NCBI GenBank assembly: GCA_036526135.1
Contig: DATCZA010000017.1
Span: 62,001-126,000, forward strand
DNA: 64,000 nt
Reading direction: 5' to 3'
Source of the DNA: UBA2965 sp036526135
GTDB taxonomy: Bacteria; Pseudomonadota; Gammaproteobacteria; Pseudomonadales; Azotimanducaceae
A program made the translations under genes and the position numbers. Positions within the stretch are counted from its first letter, which is position 1. Every line of letters begins with the position of its first letter. The notes beneath the pieces are model-generated. The model saw nothing but the letters and a program-made list of their open reading frames with translations. It was not told the origin of the DNA and made no database searches. This document shows positions 8,251 to 16,809 of the stretch, in pieces.

Positions 8251-8297
8251 GGCGCGCAAATATAGGCGTTCGCGTCCGCCGTGGCTATTCGCCCGGG

Positions 8298-8756
8298 CTA
8301 TTCCAGGTCGAAGGTGAGCTTCTGTATCTCCGCCTGAAACTCGCTCAAGTCCTGAAAATCACGGTAAACCGAAGCAAAACGCACGTAGGCCACCTGATCG
8401 AGGGTGCGCAGCTCGGTCATGACAGCCTCGCCCACGTCCCGGGACGGAAGCTCACGCTCCCCGCTGGCCCGCAGCCGGTGCATGATGCGGTTCAAGGCGC
8501 TCTCGATCTCCTCGATGCTGACCGGACGTTTCTCCAGCGCTTTCTGCAGACCGTAACGCAGCTTGTCCTCGTTGAACGGCTCGCGGGTGCCGTCGCTCTT
8601 GACGATGCGCGGCATGACGAGCTCGGCGGTCTCGAAGGTTGTGAATCGCTCGCCACAGGTCTGGCATTCGCGCCGGCGGCGAACCGAGTCCCCCTCAGCC
8701 ACCAGCCGGGAGTCGATCACCTTGGTGTCGTCGGCACCACAGAAGGGGCAATGCAC
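8298..8756 (-). CDS. nrdR: transcriptional repressor NrdR
   Basis: NrdR represses ribonucleotide reductase genes when its ATP-cone is loaded with dATP/ATP. The zinc ribbon is complete: C3 and C6 (MHCPFCGADDTKV), C31 and C34 (ECQTCGERFTTFE). The ATP-cone follows from about residue 49 (VVKSDG-type IVKSDGTREPFNEDKLRYGLQ). The start is GTG. 152 residues is the usual length. Order glyA-nrdR-ribD is common in proteobacteria. Confidence 0.97.
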   Translation of the reverse strand: MHCPFCGADDTKVIDSRLVAEGDSVRRRRECQTCGERFTTFETAELVMPRIVKSDGTREPFNEDKLRYGLQKALEKRPVSIEEIESALNRIMHRLRASGERELPSRDVGEAVMTELRTLDQVAYVRFASVYRDFQDLSEFQAEIQKLTFDLE

Positions 8757-8790
8757 GGCGTCTGCGCAGGCGAAGCCGGGGCCTTGCGGC

Positions 8791-10056
8791 TCAGGCCGCG
8801 CTGGCCTCGTAAACGGGGAACCGGCGGCACAGATCCAGCACCTTCTGTCGGACGCTGCCGATCATGTTGTCGTTGTCGATGTCGTCGAGGACGTCGCACA
8901 TCCACCCCGTCAGGGTCTCGCACTCCGCTTCGCGGAAGCCGCGGGTCGTGACCGCCGGGGTGCCGATGCGCAGACCCGAGGTGACGAACGGCGAGCGGGG
9001 GTCGTTGGGCACCGCGTTCTTGTTGACCGTGATGTTGGCGCGCCCCAGGGCAGCGTCAGCCGCCTTGCCGGTGATTTCCTTGTCGATGAGGTCGAGCAGA
9101 AAGAGATGGTTGTCCGTACCGCCGGACACCACCTTGTAGCCGCGGCTCTGGAAGCCGGCGGCCATGACCCGCGCATTGGCAATGACCTGACGCTGGTACT
9201 CCACGAACTCCTCGCCCTGAGCTTCCTTGAAGCACACGGCCTTGGCCGCGATCACGTGCATGAGCGGGCCGCCCTGGGTTCCCGGGAAGAGTGCGGAGTT
9301 GAGCTTCTTTTCGATCTCCGCGTTCTCGCGGGCCAGGATGATGCCGCCGCGCGGTCCACGAAGCGTCTTGTGGGTGGTGGAGGTGGTCACGTCGGCGATC
9401 GGTACCGGGTTCGGGTAGAGACCGGCAGCCACGAGCCCGGCGACGTGAGCCATGTCCACCAGCAGATAGGCCCCGACGGCATCGGCGATGTCGCGAAACC
9501 TCTGCCAGTCCATCCTCCGGGAATAGGCGGAAAACCCGCCGATGATCATGCGGGGCCGGTGCTCCTCGGCAAGGCGGGCTACCTCTTCGTAGTCCACCTC
9601 TCCCGTGGCGTTGTCCAGGCCGTACTGCACCGGGTTGTAGACCTTGCCGGAAAAATTGGGGGCAGCGCCGTGCGTGAGGTGGCCGCCGGCGTCCAGGCTC
9701 ATGCCCAGCATGGTGTCGCCGGGTTCGAGCAGGGCAAGGTAGGCGGCCGCGTTGGCCTGAGATCCGGAGTGGGGCTGGACGTTGGCGTAGTGCGCGCCGA
9801 ACAGCGCTTTCACCCGCTCGATGGCCAGCTCTTCCACCTTGTCTACCCACTCGCAGCCGCCGTAGTAACGCTTGCGGGGATAGCCTTCGGCGTACTTGTT
9901 GGTCAGCACGCCGCCCTGGGCCTCCATGACCCGGGGGCTTGCGTAGTTCTCCGAGGCGATGAGCTCGATGTGCTCTTCCTGGCGTCGCGTCTCTTCGTTG
10001 ATGGCTGCGGCAACTTCGTCGTCAAACCCGGCAATTTGCTGATCTTTGCCAAACAT
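8791..10056 (-). CDS. glyA: serine hydroxymethyltransferase
   Basis: GlyA converts serine and tetrahydrofolate to glycine and methylene-tetrahydrofolate, the main source of one-carbon units. The ATG at 10056 (MFGKDQQIAGFDDEV) gives 421 residues, the family length; longer readings upstream run through the promoter region of ettA and have no family similarity. Seen are HIELIASENYASP, the PLP-lysine in TTSTTHKTLRGPRGG, DMAHVAGLVAAG and the C-terminal TSGLRIGTPAVTTRGF. It is transcribed divergently from ettA across about 146 bases. Confidence 0.97.
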   Translation of the reverse strand: MFGKDQQIAGFDDEVAAAINEETRRQEEHIELIASENYASPRVMEAQGGVLTNKYAEGYPRKRYYGGCEWVDKVEELAIERVKALFGAHYANVQPHSGSQANAAAYLALLEPGDTMLGMSLDAGGHLTHGAAPNFSGKVYNPVQYGLDNATGEVDYEEVARLAEEHRPRMIIGGFSAYSRRMDWQRFRDIADAVGAYLLVDMAHVAGLVAAGLYPNPVPIADVTTSTTHKTLRGPRGGIILARENAEIEKKLNSALFPGTQGGPLMHVIAAKAVCFKEAQGEEFVEYQRQVIANARVMAAGFQSRGYKVVSGGTDNHLFLLDLIDKEITGKAADAALGRANITVNKNAVPNDPRSPFVTSGLRIGTPAVTTRGFREAECETLTGWMCDVLDDIDNDNMIGSVRQKVLDLCRRFPVYEASAA

Positions 10057-10202
10057 GGGCGCCCCCGGTCGAAAACGCGCAAGTTTACCCCAGCTCGGCG
10101 CCATCTCGTACGCAATCCTTTCATGGGGAAATTGAATTGAACCACCGCGGCGATTTCGGTAGCTTGCGCGCTCTCTGAGTCCATCGACCAGGAGCGGCAT
10201 CC
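10057..10202. promoter_or_regulatory. divergent intergenic region glyA/ettA
   Basis: This spacer must hold promoters for both genes. On the plus strand TTGAAC and TAGCTT are 17 bases apart ahead of ettA, a weak sigma-70 match. On the minus strand TAAACT lies about 40 bases before the glyA start without a good -35. I see no riboswitch-like structure or long inverted repeat. Confidence 0.3.
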
Positions 10203-11885
10203 TTGGCCCAGTACGTCTACACCATGCAGGGCGTCTCGAAGACGGTCCCACCCAAGAGGACGATCCTCGAGAACATCTCCCTTTCGTTCTTTCCCGGGGC
10301 GAAGATCGGCGTGCTCGGCCTCAACGGGGCCGGCAAGTCGAGCCTGCTCAGGATCATGGCCGGCGTCGACACCGAGTTCGAGGGCGAGGCTCGCCCCCAG
10401 AAGGACATCCGGGTGGGGTTTCTTCCCCAGGAGCCGAAACTCGACGATTCCCTGGACGTGCGCGGCAACGTCGAGCAGGGCATGGGCGAGATCATGTCGG
10501 ACCTCGCCGAGTACAACGAGATCTCCGACAAGTTCGCCGAGCCCATGTCCGACGACGAGATGGCGGAGCTGCTGGATCGTCAGGGTGAGCTCGCCACCAG
10601 GATCGACGCGGCCAACGGCTGGGACGTGGACCGGACCCTGGAGATCGCCGCGGACGCCCTGCGCCTGCCGCCGTGGGATGCCAAAGTTGCCCACCTCTCC
10701 GGCGGTGAGCGGCGGCGGGTGGCTCTGTGCACCCTGCTGCTCTCCAAGCCGGACATGCTCCTGCTGGACGAGCCGACCAATCACCTCGACGCCGAAAGCG
10801 TGGCCTGGCTGGAGCGCTTCCTCGCCGAGTACCCGGGGACCGTGGTCGCCGTCACCCACGACCGCTATTTCCTAGACAACGTCGCCGGCTGGATCCTGGA
10901 GCTCGATCGCGGCCGCGGCATCCCGTTCGAGGGCAACTACAGCGCATGGCTGGAAGCCAAGGAGAAACGGCTGGAGATGGAAGCGTCCAAGGAGAAAGCC
11001 CGCCAGCGGGCGATCCACTCTGAGCTCGAGTGGGTGAGATCGAACCCCAAGGCCCGGCAGGCCAAGAGCAAGGCTCGCCTGCAGCGCTTCGAGGAGCTCA
11101 TGTCCAAGGAGACCCAGAGCCGCAACGAAACCGCCGAGCTCTACATCCCGCCAGGGGAGCGGCTGGGGGAAAAGGTCATCGAGCTGTCCCACGTGAGCAA
11201 GGGCTTCGACGACCGGCTGCTCATCGACGATCTGAGCGTATCCATCCCTCAGGGCGCCATCGTCGGCATCATCGGCGGCAACGGGGTGGGCAAGTCGACC
11301 TTCTTTCGTATGCTGACCGGGCAGGAGGCGCCGGACGGCGGGAGCATCGAGCTGGGCGACACCGTGGAGCTGGCCTACGTGGACCAGAGCCGGGACGCCC
11401 TGGCCGACCAGAAGACGGTATGGGAGGAGATAGCCGACAGTCAGGACGTCATCCGCGTGGGAAGCTATGAGATCCAGTCGCGCAGCTACGTCTCCCGGTT
11501 CAACTTCAAAGGTCCGGACCAGCAGAAGCGGGTCGGCGATCTCTCGGGCGGCGAGCGCAACCGCGTGCATCTGGCCAAGCTGCTGCGCCGCGGCGCGAAC
11601 GTGCTGCTGCTGGACGAGCCAACCAACGACCTGGACGTGGAGACCCTGCGCGCGCTCGAGGAAGCGTTGCTGAACTTTCCGGGAACCGTCCTGGTGATAT
11701 CCCACGACCGCTGGTTCCTGGACCGTGTGGCCACCCACATCCTGGCTTTCGAAGGAGACTCGCACGTGGAGTGGTTTGCGGGGAACTTCTCGGAGTACGA
11801 AACCGACCACCGCAGGCGGCTCGCCGAGCAGGGGCTGGATACGGAGCCCCGCCGCGTGCGCTACAAGCCGCTTTCCCGCGGCTGA
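10203..11885 (+). CDS. ettA: energy-dependent translational throttle protein EttA
   Basis: EttA is an ABC-F ATPase that binds the ribosomal E site and gates entry into elongation according to the ATP/ADP ratio. It has 560 residues and no membrane segments. Two ABC domains are complete: GLNGAGKSSLL, LSGGERRRVAL and LLLDEPTNHLD in the first, GGNGVGKSTFF, LSGGERNRVHLAK and LLLDEPTNDLD in the second. The insert between about residues 95 and 140 is the arm motif, and the charged linker EWVRSNPKARQAKSKARLQR lies between the domains. The start is TTG with AGGAG eight bases before it. It faces radA with no spacer. Confidence 0.96.
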   Translation: MAQYVYTMQGVSKTVPPKRTILENISLSFFPGAKIGVLGLNGAGKSSLLRIMAGVDTEFEGEARPQKDIRVGFLPQEPKLDDSLDVRGNVEQGMGEIMSDLAEYNEISDKFAEPMSDDEMAELLDRQGELATRIDAANGWDVDRTLEIAADALRLPPWDAKVAHLSGGERRRVALCTLLLSKPDMLLLDEPTNHLDAESVAWLERFLAEYPGTVVAVTHDRYFLDNVAGWILELDRGRGIPFEGNYSAWLEAKEKRLEMEASKEKARQRAIHSELEWVRSNPKARQAKSKARLQRFEELMSKETQSRNETAELYIPPGERLGEKVIELSHVSKGFDDRLLIDDLSVSIPQGAIVGIIGGNGVGKSTFFRMLTGQEAPDGGSIELGDTVELAYVDQSRDALADQKTVWEEIADSQDVIRVGSYEIQSRSYVSRFNFKGPDQQKRVGDLSGGERNRVHLAKLLRRGANVLLLDEPTNDLDVETLRALEEALLNFPGTVLVISHDRWFLDRVATHILAFEGDSHVEWFAGNFSEYETDHRRRLAEQGLDTEPRRVRYKPLSRG

Positions 11886-13256
11886 TCAGATCGTGTCGAT
11901 CACGTCCATGGCGGCACGCAGGCTCTTGACCCCGTGGACGGCCATGCCGGAAATGGCCTCCTTGGGCCGGTTCGCAAACGGCACGATCGCCTGGCTGAAG
12001 CCGTGCTTGCGGGCTTCGGACAGACGCTGCTGCCCGTTGGCCACCGCACGCACCTCGCCGGTCAGGCCGAGCTCTCCGAACACGATGAGGTTCTTGGGCA
12101 GCACACGATTGCGGTAGGACGACAGCACCGCCAGCAACGCCGCCAGATCCGCGCCCGTCTCCCCGATGCGCACGCCGCCGACCACGTTGGCAAAGACATC
12201 CTGATCGCCAAGAGTGATGCCGCAGTGCCGGTGCAGCACGGCGAGGTGCATGGCCAGCCGCTGCTGGTCCAGGCCCACGGCGACCCGCTTGGCGTAGCCG
12301 GTCTGCACCTCGTCCACGAGAGCCTGGATCTCCACGAGCAGTGGGCGCGTGCCTTCCCAGGTGACCGTGGCGACGCTGCCGGGCGAGTCGAGCTCGCCGC
12401 GCTGCAGGAAGATGGCTGACGGGTTGGCGACCTCCTTCATGCCCTGCTCGGTCATGGCGAAGACGCCCAGTTCGTTGACCGCTCCAAACCGGTTCTTCAA
12501 ACCGCGCAGCGTGCGGTAACGGCTCCCGGCGGGGCTGTCGAGCATCATGAAGCAATCAATCATGTGCTCGAGGACCTTGGGCCCCGCCAGATTACCCTCC
12601 TTGGTCACGTGGCCAACGAGAATGACCGCCGTCTGGGTCTGCTTGGCGAGGCGAGTGAGGAAGGCGGCGGTCTCGCGGACCTGAGATACGCTGCCCGGCG
12701 TGCTGTCCACGGACTCCAGCTGCATGACCTGAATGGAGTCCACGATGACGACCCGCGGACCGTACTCGGCGATGAGCTCGGCCACCGATTCCGCACGGGT
12801 CTCCGCCGCCACGCGAATCTGATCCGCCGCCAGCTGCAGACGCTCGGCGCGCAGCGCCAGCTGGTGGAGCGACTCTTCGCCGGTCACGTAGAGAACCCCG
12901 CTGCGCCCTGCCAGCCGGCTGGCAACCTGCAGCAGCAGCGTGCTCTTTCCCGCGCCGGGATCTCCACCCATCAGCACGACGGAGCCGGGCACCAGGCCGC
13001 CGCCGAGCACCCGGTCGAGCTCGGCAAATCCGGTGGGCAAACGCTCGGCCTCCTCGCGCTCCACCTCGCCGAGCAGGCTAACCTGGCTCTGGCTGCCGGC
13101 GTAGCCCCGGGAAACGGGTTCTTTGATGGGCCCGATGGAAACCCGGGTGAGGGTGTTCCAGGCGCTGCAGGCCACGCACTGGCCCTGCCACTGGGTATGC
13201 TCGGCGCCGCAGTCCGAGCAGACGTACGCGGATTTGGCTTTGCGCTTGCCCGCCAT
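11886..13256 (-). CDS. radA: DNA repair protein RadA
   Basis: RadA is a RecA-like DNA-dependent ATPase that promotes branch migration in recombination. The N-terminal zinc finger CSDCGAEHTQWQGQCVAC, the Walker A box GGDPGAGKSTLL, the RadA-specific KNRFGAVNELGVF, and the C-terminal Lon-like domain (GLDQQRLAMHLAVLHRHCGI to VFGELGLTGEVRAV) are all present in 456 residues. The start overlaps the dnaB stop by one base (TGATGG), so dnaB and radA are coupled. Its stop codon shares the palindrome TGATCA with the facing ettA stop. Confidence 0.97.
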   Translation of the reverse strand: MAGKRKAKSAYVCSDCGAEHTQWQGQCVACSAWNTLTRVSIGPIKEPVSRGYAGSQSQVSLLGEVEREEAERLPTGFAELDRVLGGGLVPGSVVLMGGDPGAGKSTLLLQVASRLAGRSGVLYVTGEESLHQLALRAERLQLAADQIRVAAETRAESVAELIAEYGPRVVIVDSIQVMQLESVDSTPGSVSQVRETAAFLTRLAKQTQTAVILVGHVTKEGNLAGPKVLEHMIDCFMMLDSPAGSRYRTLRGLKNRFGAVNELGVFAMTEQGMKEVANPSAIFLQRGELDSPGSVATVTWEGTRPLLVEIQALVDEVQTGYAKRVAVGLDQQRLAMHLAVLHRHCGITLGDQDVFANVVGGVRIGETGADLAALLAVLSSYRNRVLPKNLIVFGELGLTGEVRAVANGQQRLSEARKHGFSQAIVPFANRPKEAISGMAVHGVKSLRAAMDVIDTI

Positions 13257-14689
13257 CAGTCAAATGGCTGAAAGTCGTTGTAGCGATCCGGCGCCAGGTT
13301 TTCGAACTTGGTCAGGTTGCCGATATAGGACAGACGGCACATCCCGATGGGGCCGTTGCGCTGCTTGCCGATGATGATCTCGGCGGTGCCCTTCTGCTCG
13401 GATTCGGGGTTGTAAACCTCGTCGCGGTAGATGAAAAGGATCACGTCCGCGTCCTGCTCGATGGCGCCCGACTCTCTAAGATCGGCCATGACCGGCCGCT
13501 TGTCGGTACGGCTCTCCAGCCCCCGATTGAGCTGGGAAAGCGCGACCACCGGGCAGCGCAGCTCCTTGGCGATGGCCTTCAGAGATCGGGAGATCTCCGA
13601 AATCTCGTTCGTGCGGTTCTCCACAGGTCCGGAACCGCGCATGAGCTGCAGGTAGTCGACCACCACCAGGCCGAGGCCGCCGGATTCGCGGGCTACCCGC
13701 CGCGCCCGGGTGCGGATGTCGTTCGGCGTCAGCGCAGGCGTATCGTCCAGGTACAGAGGTTTGTCTTTCAGCTGGCTGACGGCGGAGGTGAACCGCGGCC
13801 AGTCGTCTTCGTGCATGTCCCCGGTGCGCATGCGGGTCTGATCAATCCTGCCCAGCGATGAGAGCATGCGCATGACGATCTGCTCGGACGGCATCTCCAG
13901 GCTGAACATGAGCACGGCGCCGCTGCCTTCCATCACCGCGTGCTCGACGATGTTGACCGCAAGGGCCGTTTTGCCCATGGACGGCCGCGCGGCGATGATC
14001 ACCAGATCGGACGGCTGCAGGCCGGCCGTCTTCTTGTCCAGATCGTCGAAGCCGGTGGCCACGCCGGTAATGGGGTTGCGGGTCTCGTAGAGCTTCTCGA
14101 TGCGCTCCACCGCCCGGTGCAGCAGCGGGACGACCTTTTCGGGTCCACTGTCGCGCAGACGCCCTTCGGCGATGCGGAAGACCTCCTGCTCGGCCATGTT
14201 CAGCAGCTCCCCGCTGGGCCTGCCGTCGGGAGCGAACGCCGTTTCCGCAATGCGGTTGGCCGCGCTGATCAGCTGACGCAACGTGGAGTGCTCGCGCACG
14301 ATCTGCGCGTAGGCCACCACGTTGCTCGTGCCGGGAATCGACTCGGCCAGCTCGCCCAGGTAAGCGTTGCCGCCCGCCTTGTCGAGCAGGCCCTTGGACT
14401 GCAGCCGCTCCGAGACGGTCACCGCGTCCAGAGGCTGCGTGTCTGCCGACAGCTCCGCCATGGCTTCGAAGATGATCTGATGCTGCGGCCGGTAGAAGTC
14501 CCGGGCGGTGACGATCTCGGCAACGTTGAACCACGCTTCGTCGTTCAGCATCAGCGCGCCCAGCACGGACTGCTCGGCCTCTACGGAGTGGGGCGGCGTC
14601 TTGAACGCCGTGTGGCTCACGGCCGCGACGGCTGGTCGCTGAGTTTCGTTTTCGTGAGCCTCTGCGGGCGTGGTTGCGCTGTCAGGCAT
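13256..14689 (-). CDS. dnaB: replicative DNA helicase
   Basis: DnaB is the hexameric helicase of the replication fork. The N-terminal helical domain begins with PPHSVEAEQSVLGALMLNDEAW; the RecA-like C-terminal domain has the Walker A box AARPSMGKTAL, the Walker B VVDYLQLM and the arginine finger region near SQLNRGLESRTDKRP. There is no intein insertion. 477 residues is normal. It follows rplI on the same strand after about 85 bases and is coupled to radA; the alr gene that often follows dnaB is not here. Confidence 0.97.
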   Translation of the reverse strand: MPDSATTPAEAHENETQRPAVAAVSHTAFKTPPHSVEAEQSVLGALMLNDEAWFNVAEIVTARDFYRPQHQIIFEAMAELSADTQPLDAVTVSERLQSKGLLDKAGGNAYLGELAESIPGTSNVVAYAQIVREHSTLRQLISAANRIAETAFAPDGRPSGELLNMAEQEVFRIAEGRLRDSGPEKVVPLLHRAVERIEKLYETRNPITGVATGFDDLDKKTAGLQPSDLVIIAARPSMGKTALAVNIVEHAVMEGSGAVLMFSLEMPSEQIVMRMLSSLGRIDQTRMRTGDMHEDDWPRFTSAVSQLKDKPLYLDDTPALTPNDIRTRARRVARESGGLGLVVVDYLQLMRGSGPVENRTNEISEISRSLKAIAKELRCPVVALSQLNRGLESRTDKRPVMADLRESGAIEQDADVILFIYRDEVYNPESEQKGTAEIIIGKQRNGPIGMCRLSYIGNLTKFENLAPDRYNDFQPFD

Positions 14690-14713
14690 CGCTGGACGAC
14701 TTTCCGCGGGGGA

Positions 14714-14733
14714 GGAAAAGACTCTGTCTTTCC
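14714..14733 (-). promoter_or_regulatory. stem-loop in the rplI-dnaB spacer
   Basis: The minus strand reads GGAAAGAC-AGA-GTCTTTTCC, a short hairpin with one bulged base and no following T-tract. It could be a processing or attenuation site separating the ribosomal protein genes from dnaB; this is inference from structure only. Confidence 0.3.
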
Positions 14734-14774
14734 GGTCCCCATTGCAAGCGAAGATTGCCTATCGGCGCGAGAAA

Positions 14775-15221
14775 TTACTCGGCGACGACGTTCACCTGAA
14801 TCGTGACGGTCACGTCGGAGTGCAGCTGCACGTCGATTTCGTACTCGCCGGTTACCCGGATCACGCCTTCGGGCATGCGAACCTCGCTGCGAGCAATCTC
14901 GATCTGCTCGTTGTGCAGGGCATCCACGATGTCCTGGGTTCCCACGGATCCGTACAGCTTGCCCTCCTCGCCGGCCTTCGCCACGATGGTGACGACCTTG
15001 CCTTCGAGTCCCTCGGCGCGGCTCTGGGCAGCTGCACGCTGCTCTTCGGCCACACGCTCGAGCTCCGCCCTGCGCTCCTCGAACACTCCCCGATTCTCGG
15101 TGGTCGCCCGAACGGCCTTTCCCTGAGGGATTAGATAGTTCCTGGCAAACCCACCTTTGACGGTCACTTCCTCGCCGAGATCGCCGAGGCTGCCGATCTT
15201 TTCCAGCAGAATGATGTTCAT
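14775..15221 (-). CDS. rplI: 50S ribosomal protein L9
   Basis: L9 binds 23S rRNA at the base of the L1 stalk and affects frame maintenance. The N-terminal RNA-binding domain MNIILLEKIGSLGDLGEEVTVKGGFARNYLIP is followed by the long connecting helix (FEERRAELERVAEEQRAAAQ) and the C-terminal domain (LYGSVGTQDIVDAL). 148 residues. It follows rpsR by ten bases. Confidence 0.98.
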   Translation of the reverse strand: MNIILLEKIGSLGDLGEEVTVKGGFARNYLIPQGKAVRATTENRGVFEERRAELERVAEEQRAAAQSRAEGLEGKVVTIVAKAGEEGKLYGSVGTQDIVDALHNEQIEIARSEVRMPEGVIRVTGEYEIDVQLHSDVTVTIQVNVVAE

Positions 15222-15231
15222 GATCGAAGAC

Positions 15232-15456
15232 CTACTTGTGCTGATCGGTGTATGGCAGAAGCGCTAAGAACCTGGCGCGCTTGATCTCCTGGGCCAGCTG
15301 ACGCTGATGGCGCGCGCTGGTGCCCGTGATCCGGCTGGGGACGATCTTCCCCGTTTCGCCGATATACTGCTTGAGCAGATCCAGATCCTTGTAGTCGATG
15401 TTGACATCGTCGCCGGTCAGCCGGCTGAACTTCTTGCGTCCGAATCGTCTGCTCAT
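15232..15456 (-). CDS. rpsR: 30S ribosomal protein S18
   Basis: S18 forms a heterodimer with S6 on the platform of the 30S subunit. The 74 residues include the typical KFSRLTGDDVNIDYKDLDLLKQYI and KIVPSRITGTSARHQRQLAQEIKRARFLALLPY. There is no CxxC zinc-ribbon motif. It overlaps rpsF by four bases, so the two partners are made together. The priB gene found between rpsF and rpsR in enterobacteria is absent. Confidence 0.98.
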   Translation of the reverse strand: MSRRFGRKKFSRLTGDDVNIDYKDLDLLKQYIGETGKIVPSRITGTSARHQRQLAQEIKRARFLALLPYTDQHK

Positions 15457-15941
15457 TCCGTCACCTCCTCTCCGGCTTCAGTTGCGGCTGATTCGCCGGC
15501 GGGCTCCTCCGCGGGCGCTTCATCGGAAGCCGCGGAAGCGGCCTCCTCCCTTTCACGGCGCCGCTGAGCCGTTTCTTCCTCACGACGCTGGTCGCGCTCG
15601 CGCTCTTTCTCCTGGTCGCGCAGCTCCTCCTCGTAGATCTTGGAGTTGCCGGTGACCGCCGCCTTGCGGCGGATGGTCAGATACCGCAGAACCGCGTCGT
15701 TGAAACGGAACGCGCTCTCGAGCTCCTCCAGGGTCTCACGGTTGACCTCGATGTTCATCAGCAGGTAATGGGCCTTGTGAATCTTCGAGATGGGAAAGGC
15801 CAGCTGGCGGCGGCCCCAGTCCTCCAGACGATGGACGACGCCGGTGCCACGCTCGATGAGGCTCTGGTAGCGTTCGACCATTCCGGGCACCTGATCGCTC
15901 TGATCGGGGTGCACGAGAAAAACGACTTCGTAATGTCGCAT
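15453..15941 (-). CDS. rpsF: 30S ribosomal protein S6 with long charged tail
   Basis: S6 packs against S18 in the 30S platform. The fold occupies residues 1-98 (MRHYEVVFLVHPDQSDQV, FPISKIHKAHYLLMNIEV, FNDAVLRYLTIRRKAAV). Beyond it lies a tail of about 60 residues, first Glu/Arg-rich (RDQEKERERDQRREEETA), then Ala/Glu-rich, ending GEEVTE. The total of 162 is longer than the 131-135 residues of the enterobacterial protein. A clear AGGAG precedes the start by ten bases, and a promoter and structured leader lie upstream. Confidence 0.96.
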   Translation of the reverse strand: MRHYEVVFLVHPDQSDQVPGMVERYQSLIERGTGVVHRLEDWGRRQLAFPISKIHKAHYLLMNIEVNRETLEELESAFRFNDAVLRYLTIRRKAAVTGNSKIYEEELRDQEKERERDQRREEETAQRRREREEAASAASDEAPAEEPAGESAATEAGEEVTE

Positions 15942-15968
15942 GTTGCGAATTCTCCTTTTGGCGTTACC

Positions 15969-16021
15969 GCCTCCGCTCGCAGAGGTTTGCGGCGTGAGGC
16001 AAGGACCCCTCCGACGAGGGG
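15969..16021 (-). promoter_or_regulatory. structured leader of the rpsF operon (possible S6:S18 element)
   Basis: From the predicted transcript start the minus strand has a perfect hairpin CCCCTC-GTCG-GAGGGG (16006-16021), then a two-part stem (GCCTC with GAGGC; CCGC with GCGG) holding an ACGCCGC stretch. Known autoregulatory S6:S18 leaders contain a CCG near a short stem, which this resembles. I cannot align it to the consensus, so the call is tentative. Confidence 0.35.
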
Positions 16022-16027
16022 ACGCGA

Positions 16028-16056
16028 ATTGTAGGTAGGCGCCAGATCGGATGCAA
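16028..16056 (-). promoter_or_regulatory. probable sigma-70 promoter of rpsF-rpsR-rplI
   Basis: TTGCAT and TACAAT are exactly 17 bases apart on the minus strand, placed just past the rlmB stop codon and about 90 bases before the rpsF start. The expected transcript start coincides with the first leader hairpin. Confidence 0.55.
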
Positions 16057-16062
16057 GGGCGC

Positions 16063-16809
16063 TCAGCCCCTGGCGCGGCGCTGCCGAACGGCCTCGAAAA
16101 GGAGCACGCCGGCGGCCACGGAGACGTTCAGGCTCGACACGGTGCCCGCCATGGGGATGCCCACCAGCTGATCACAGCTGCGCGCGGTGAGCTGTCGCAG
16201 ACCCTGCCCCTCACTGCCGACGACGATGAGACAGTTGCCGTCGAGATCCGCCTCCGTCCAGGGCGTATCGGCCTCGCCGGCCGCGCCCACCACCCAGACG
16301 CCGCGGTCCCGAAGCCACTCGAGCCGGCGGGCCAGATTGGCGACCTCCACCAGATAGAGGCCTTCCGCTGCGCCAGCCGCCGCTTTCAGAGCCGCCGCGT
16401 TCAGGGGCGCGCTGCGCCGCCTGGGAAGCAGAACCGCCTGCACGCCCGCCGCCTCAGCCGAGCGCAGGCAGGCGCCGAGATTGCGCGGATCCGTGACCCC
16501 GTCGAGCGCCAGCATGAGCCAAGGCTCGGGAAGGGTGTCGAGATGCTCGGCAAACGCACGCTCGTCGGCCAGGGCCAGCTCGTGGCAGTGCGCGGCGACG
16601 CCCTGGTGGCCCGAGCCTGCCAGGCGATCGAGCTGACGTCGGTCGACCCGCTCGACCCGTACCCCGGCTGCGCGGGCTTCCTCCAGCACCTCGCGCATCC
16701 GGGCATCGACGCGACCGGTGATGCAGTAAACCACCCGGACCCGCGCCGGGTCGTCGCGCAGCACGGCGGTCACGGCATGGATCCCGTGTACCTTGGAACC
16801 ATCCGTCAT
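16063..16809 (-). CDS. rlmB: 23S rRNA (guanosine-2'-O-)-methyltransferase RlmB
   Basis: RlmB methylates the 2'-hydroxyl of G2251 in the peptidyl-transferase P loop. It is a SPOUT enzyme of 248 residues: N-terminal substrate-binding domain starting KVHGIHAVTAVLRDDP, then the trefoil-knot motifs LALDGVTDPRNLGACLRSAEAAG, IVVGSEGQGLRQLTARSCDQ and IPMAGTVSSLNVSVAAGVLLFEA. It overlaps the rnr stop by four bases (ATGA), the usual rnr-rlmB pairing. Confidence 0.96.
   Translation of the reverse strand: MTDGSKVHGIHAVTAVLRDDPARVRVVYCITGRVDARMREVLEEARAAGVRVERVDRRQLDRLAGSGHQGVAAHCHELALADERAFAEHLDTLPEPWLMLALDGVTDPRNLGACLRSAEAAGVQAVLLPRRRSAPLNAAALKAAAGAAEGLYLVEVANLARRLEWLRDRGVWVVGAAGEADTPWTEADLDGNCLIVVGSEGQGLRQLTARSCDQLVGIPMAGTVSSLNVSVAAGVLLFEAVRQRRARG

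Noticed and set aside
8563..10140. A 525-codon plus-strand frame over nrdR and glyA
   Set aside because: It is an antisense shadow of glyA (all third positions G/C); no motif and no ribosome-binding site.
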